NCBI GenBank assembly: GCA_050084985.1
Contig: JBITNC010000002.1
Span: 12,834,001-12,898,000, forward strand
Origin: Nageia nagi
Taxonomy: Eukaryota; Pinophyta
Reading direction: 5' to 3'
Length of the DNA: 64,000 nucleotides
Below, piece after piece: positions 61,621 through 64,000 of this stretch (its first letter is position 1; every line of letters begins with the position of its first letter). The notes below the pieces were generated by a model that was not told where the DNA came from, searched no databases, and saw only the letters and a list, made by a program, of their open reading frames with translations. Both the position numbers and the translations under genes were made by a program.

Positions 61621-61789
61621 TTGTTCAAAAGGGGATGCTACATCCAAAAATATAATATCAATTACCATTTCATCTCCATAACTTGTATTAATACCAAATT
61701 TAAACTTTTATTTCTTAGTGATTTGAAACTTGGATTATTATGCACCCATCTCAAAGGATAAGGATAAGAATGAATGTAACTTTTTAGTT

Positions 61790-62970
61790 CCAATTCTCTT
61801 ACCAAATTTTAAATAATCAAATTACATTAAGAACCAAGGTAAAAAGTAGAATAAATTCTTGTCTCATTTTCTTGGATCTTGTTATGGAATAGTTGTGTAT
61901 TTTTCTTCTCAATTCCCTTGACATCTTCAATTATTTTGACTATTACACACTTCAATTGATCATCAATATCATAACTATCTTTAGCATATTCACTTCTAGT
62001 AACCATTGCATTTTTCTTTTCCAAATTCCTCTTCTTCTTGTAGAAGTATAATTCAAGATGAAGCTTCCAAAATTTGTCATGTACATATCCATCCTTGTGA
62101 CAATGTTAATCATTTCTATTATCATCTTATTTCTTTATGGTTTTAGTGGCCTTCAATTCTTGTTTCTTTGTTGTTTCCTTTATCTTGAAATTTTCTTCTT
62201 TCTTTACATCCCATATTGCTTAGATCCCAATTGGAGTCCTCATATTCCTTTATTTGTATTGAATCTTGTTTTGAATATTGATCTTGGATATTTAATTGGT
62301 AAATATTGGTAGGATTTAACAACATTATATTCTTTTTAAAATTAATATGTATCCCTTCACTATACTCCATGAACACTTGAGGATCTTTTAGTGAAATCCA
62401 AAGGAAGATTTATTATTTTATAAATTTTGATATATGTATTCATGGACTATTTTGCCTCTTTGCTATTTAAATCACTACGATGTCATAATTTTCTTATTAT
62501 GATGATCCAATGGATAGAATTGATATCTATATAGGTTCTCAAATTCCTCCTAAGAAGAGATAGGTGGTATGTTTTCATGCTTGAGGAATTCCATGTGACT
62601 CTCTTACAAAATCAAATCATGTACACCAAATTTTATCCTTACAAAAGAGATTTTTTATTCATCATTAATAATATTTTAAATTTAAATATGTATCTCCAAT
62701 TATTTTACTTAGTTATTTAATTTATAAGCATCAAATTCTCCTATAAAAGTACAAATTTCAAGTTTGATCTCTATGTTGAATGGTAATTATGTAGTGATAT
62801 TAGAAGGAATAACACTAATCGGACTCTTCCTATTACACTCAAGCATTCTAGGCTCCTCCTTGGGTTTTCTTCCAAGCATCAAATCTATGAATCTAGTCAT
62901 ATTTTTATCCATTTTAATAAATCTCCTCTCAAAATTTGAATAATACATTCTTGTTTTAGGTTATTTTACT
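61790..62970 (-). pseudogene. gag: Ty3/gypsy gag and protease start
   Basis: On the minus strand: KLEICTFIGEFDAYKLNN (about 62,790), then the capsid core QFYPLDHHNKKIM (near 62,505) and QRGKIVHEYIYQNL. The zinc knuckle is decayed to CHKDGYVHDKFWKLHLELY (about 62,050-62,095), where the usual C-x2-C-GH-C has lost most ligands. It continues through EKKNAMVTRSEYAKDSYDID and DQLKCVIVKIIED to the protease start STFYLGSQCNLI (about 61,815-61,850), in which the catalytic Asp of D-x-GSQCNLI is Tyr. The frame is broken at several points. Confidence 0.75.
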
Positions 62971-62974
62971 TCTT

Positions 62975-64000
62975 CTCCTTTAATATAAATTGTTCTTTTA
63001 TGCCTGTTCCCTTTTTTAAGATTAATGGGAACCAACTCAGTTCCTTGATATCTTCTACCATGCATCCATAAGCCTCAAACTATCAACTTTTTCTCTAATG
63101 CCATGTGATCCATAAAACATTATAAGCTAAGCTATTTTGAAGTTCATCAAATACAAATATTCAAATTTTATTGAATCTAAATAAAAGGAAATGGGTTCTT
63201 GATTGTCAATTTATTGAAAAGAAATGAGTTCTTGATGATCCTACTTAGGTAGAATCTATTTATTAAATTTAATATGATTTTGCAAATTATTGAAAGAAAA
63301 TAACTAATAGTAATAAAATCAACAATCAAACAAATCTACATAGGAAAATGTATGCTTATTCCTCCCAATATGGATGTACATCTAGTTTAATGTGATTTGT
63401 TTCTTATTGGTCCCAAATGAAGCATTAAAATTATAGATAATATGGAATAACATTATAAAACATCCACAACACTCCACCCTTCAATTTGCAACACTCCTTG
63501 TATCTATCTAAATTTGCAATAGCTTCTTATACCCTCACCAATGGATTAAGAACCTTTAACAAAAATTGAATAACAACCATAATTAATTCATTAATATCAT
63601 ATTGAAGTAGTTAGAAATATGTATGGAAGAAATCCAATGTCGCTTGAACTAGAAATAACTTTCCAACTCCCAAAAATAATTCCAATCATTGCAACTTCCA
63701 ATGTAACCATAAAAAGACTAGGATCACTTGTAGCTTGAAAGTTATTCATAAAGTACTATTGGTGATCTCTTTCATAAAGTGCCACATCCCATAATTTAAG
63801 GAGAATGTACAATCCCAAGCATGGATGATGTCGGTGATGTCTATCTCCATTCTTGGTGACCAAACCTCCAAAATGATCCTTTTTTTGATAGATAAGAGAT
63901 GGGAACCAATGTAAACAGAATGCGACTTAGTTTCTCATCAAATGATTAAACTAGAAAGAGGAGAATTATATTTAGAAGTTGTAATATATTCTCTAGCAAT
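62975..64000 (-). other. Stretch with a possible minus-strand purine tract and LTR start
   Basis: The minus strand reads TTGAAGGGTGGAG then TGTTGTGGATG around 63,484-63,462, the usual look of a purine tract followed by an LTR start in copia-type elements. No pol frame is readable upstream to 64,000 and no LTR partner is visible. The rest is AT-rich, without supported genes. Confidence 0.3.

Overview
The window is nuclear DNA of a land plant with a large, transposon-packed genome. The evidence is the mix of families present: plant Ty3/gypsy chromoviruses with initiator-Met tRNA primer sites, Ty1/copia, a plant L1-type LINE with DUF4283 and zf-RVT domains, a Helitron helicase, a zinc-finger-862-like hAT transposase, and plant mobile domain (PMD) frames. 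The DNA is very AT-rich and, by eye, nearly lacks CpG, as expected from long-term methylation and decay. A gymnosperm or other giant-genome plant fits best, but that is inference. No intact host gene, rRNA or functional tRNA could be supported; almost every coding frame is a transposon pseudogene with stops, frameshifts or lost catalytic residues.

Layout. 1-4.2 kb: 3' part of a gag-only LTR element (upstream ORF, gag, non-coding 109-bp tandem repeats, polypurine tract, LTR). 4.4-5.9 kb: a gypsy integrase tail and an unidentified decayed frame. 6.37 kb: a long (TA)n tract. 7.7-9.7 kb: PMD pseudogene (minus). 10.0-10.8 kb: 5' end of a copia element (minus). 12.8-15.5 kb: copia pol pseudogene (plus) with a 25-bp tandem expansion inside its reverse transcriptase. 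16.0-19.1 kb: gypsy pol pseudogene (plus), whose 3' LTR is displaced to about 26.1-26.75 kb because a complete 6.4-kb chromovirus (19,662-26,099, minus, two 316-bp LTRs, primer site, near-match target duplication) inserted between them.

26.8-29.9 kb: a second, truncated chromovirus (plus), interrupted by a 1.05-kb palindromic insert whose two arms each end in an LTR-type primer-binding site. 31.0-39.4 kb: a tandem duplication of about 1.2-1.3 kb; one copy holds a nearly full-length LINE and the other preserves the empty site. 39.6-52.6 kb: a Helitron helicase split into two parts about 10 kb apart, with a hAT transposase pseudogene, a spliced minus-strand coiled-coil/PMD pseudogene and several minisatellites built on TGATCA between them. 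A candidate Helitron 3' end (hairpin plus CTAG) lies at 52,626.

Beyond that point the composition changes sharply: 52.6-55.1 kb is CpG-retaining, apparently low-copy DNA, the best candidate for host gene or promoter sequence, with a tRNA-like/SINE head at 54.95-55.03 kb. 57.1-63 kb is an old minus-strand gypsy element (gag-protease, RT, RNase H, integrase) interrupted by about 1.2 kb of repeat-bearing DNA.

The genes do not form a pathway; the window is a layered record of insertions. The most informative structures are the nested chromovirus, the LINE with its preserved empty site, the palindromic double-LTR insert and the split Helitron with its composition boundary.
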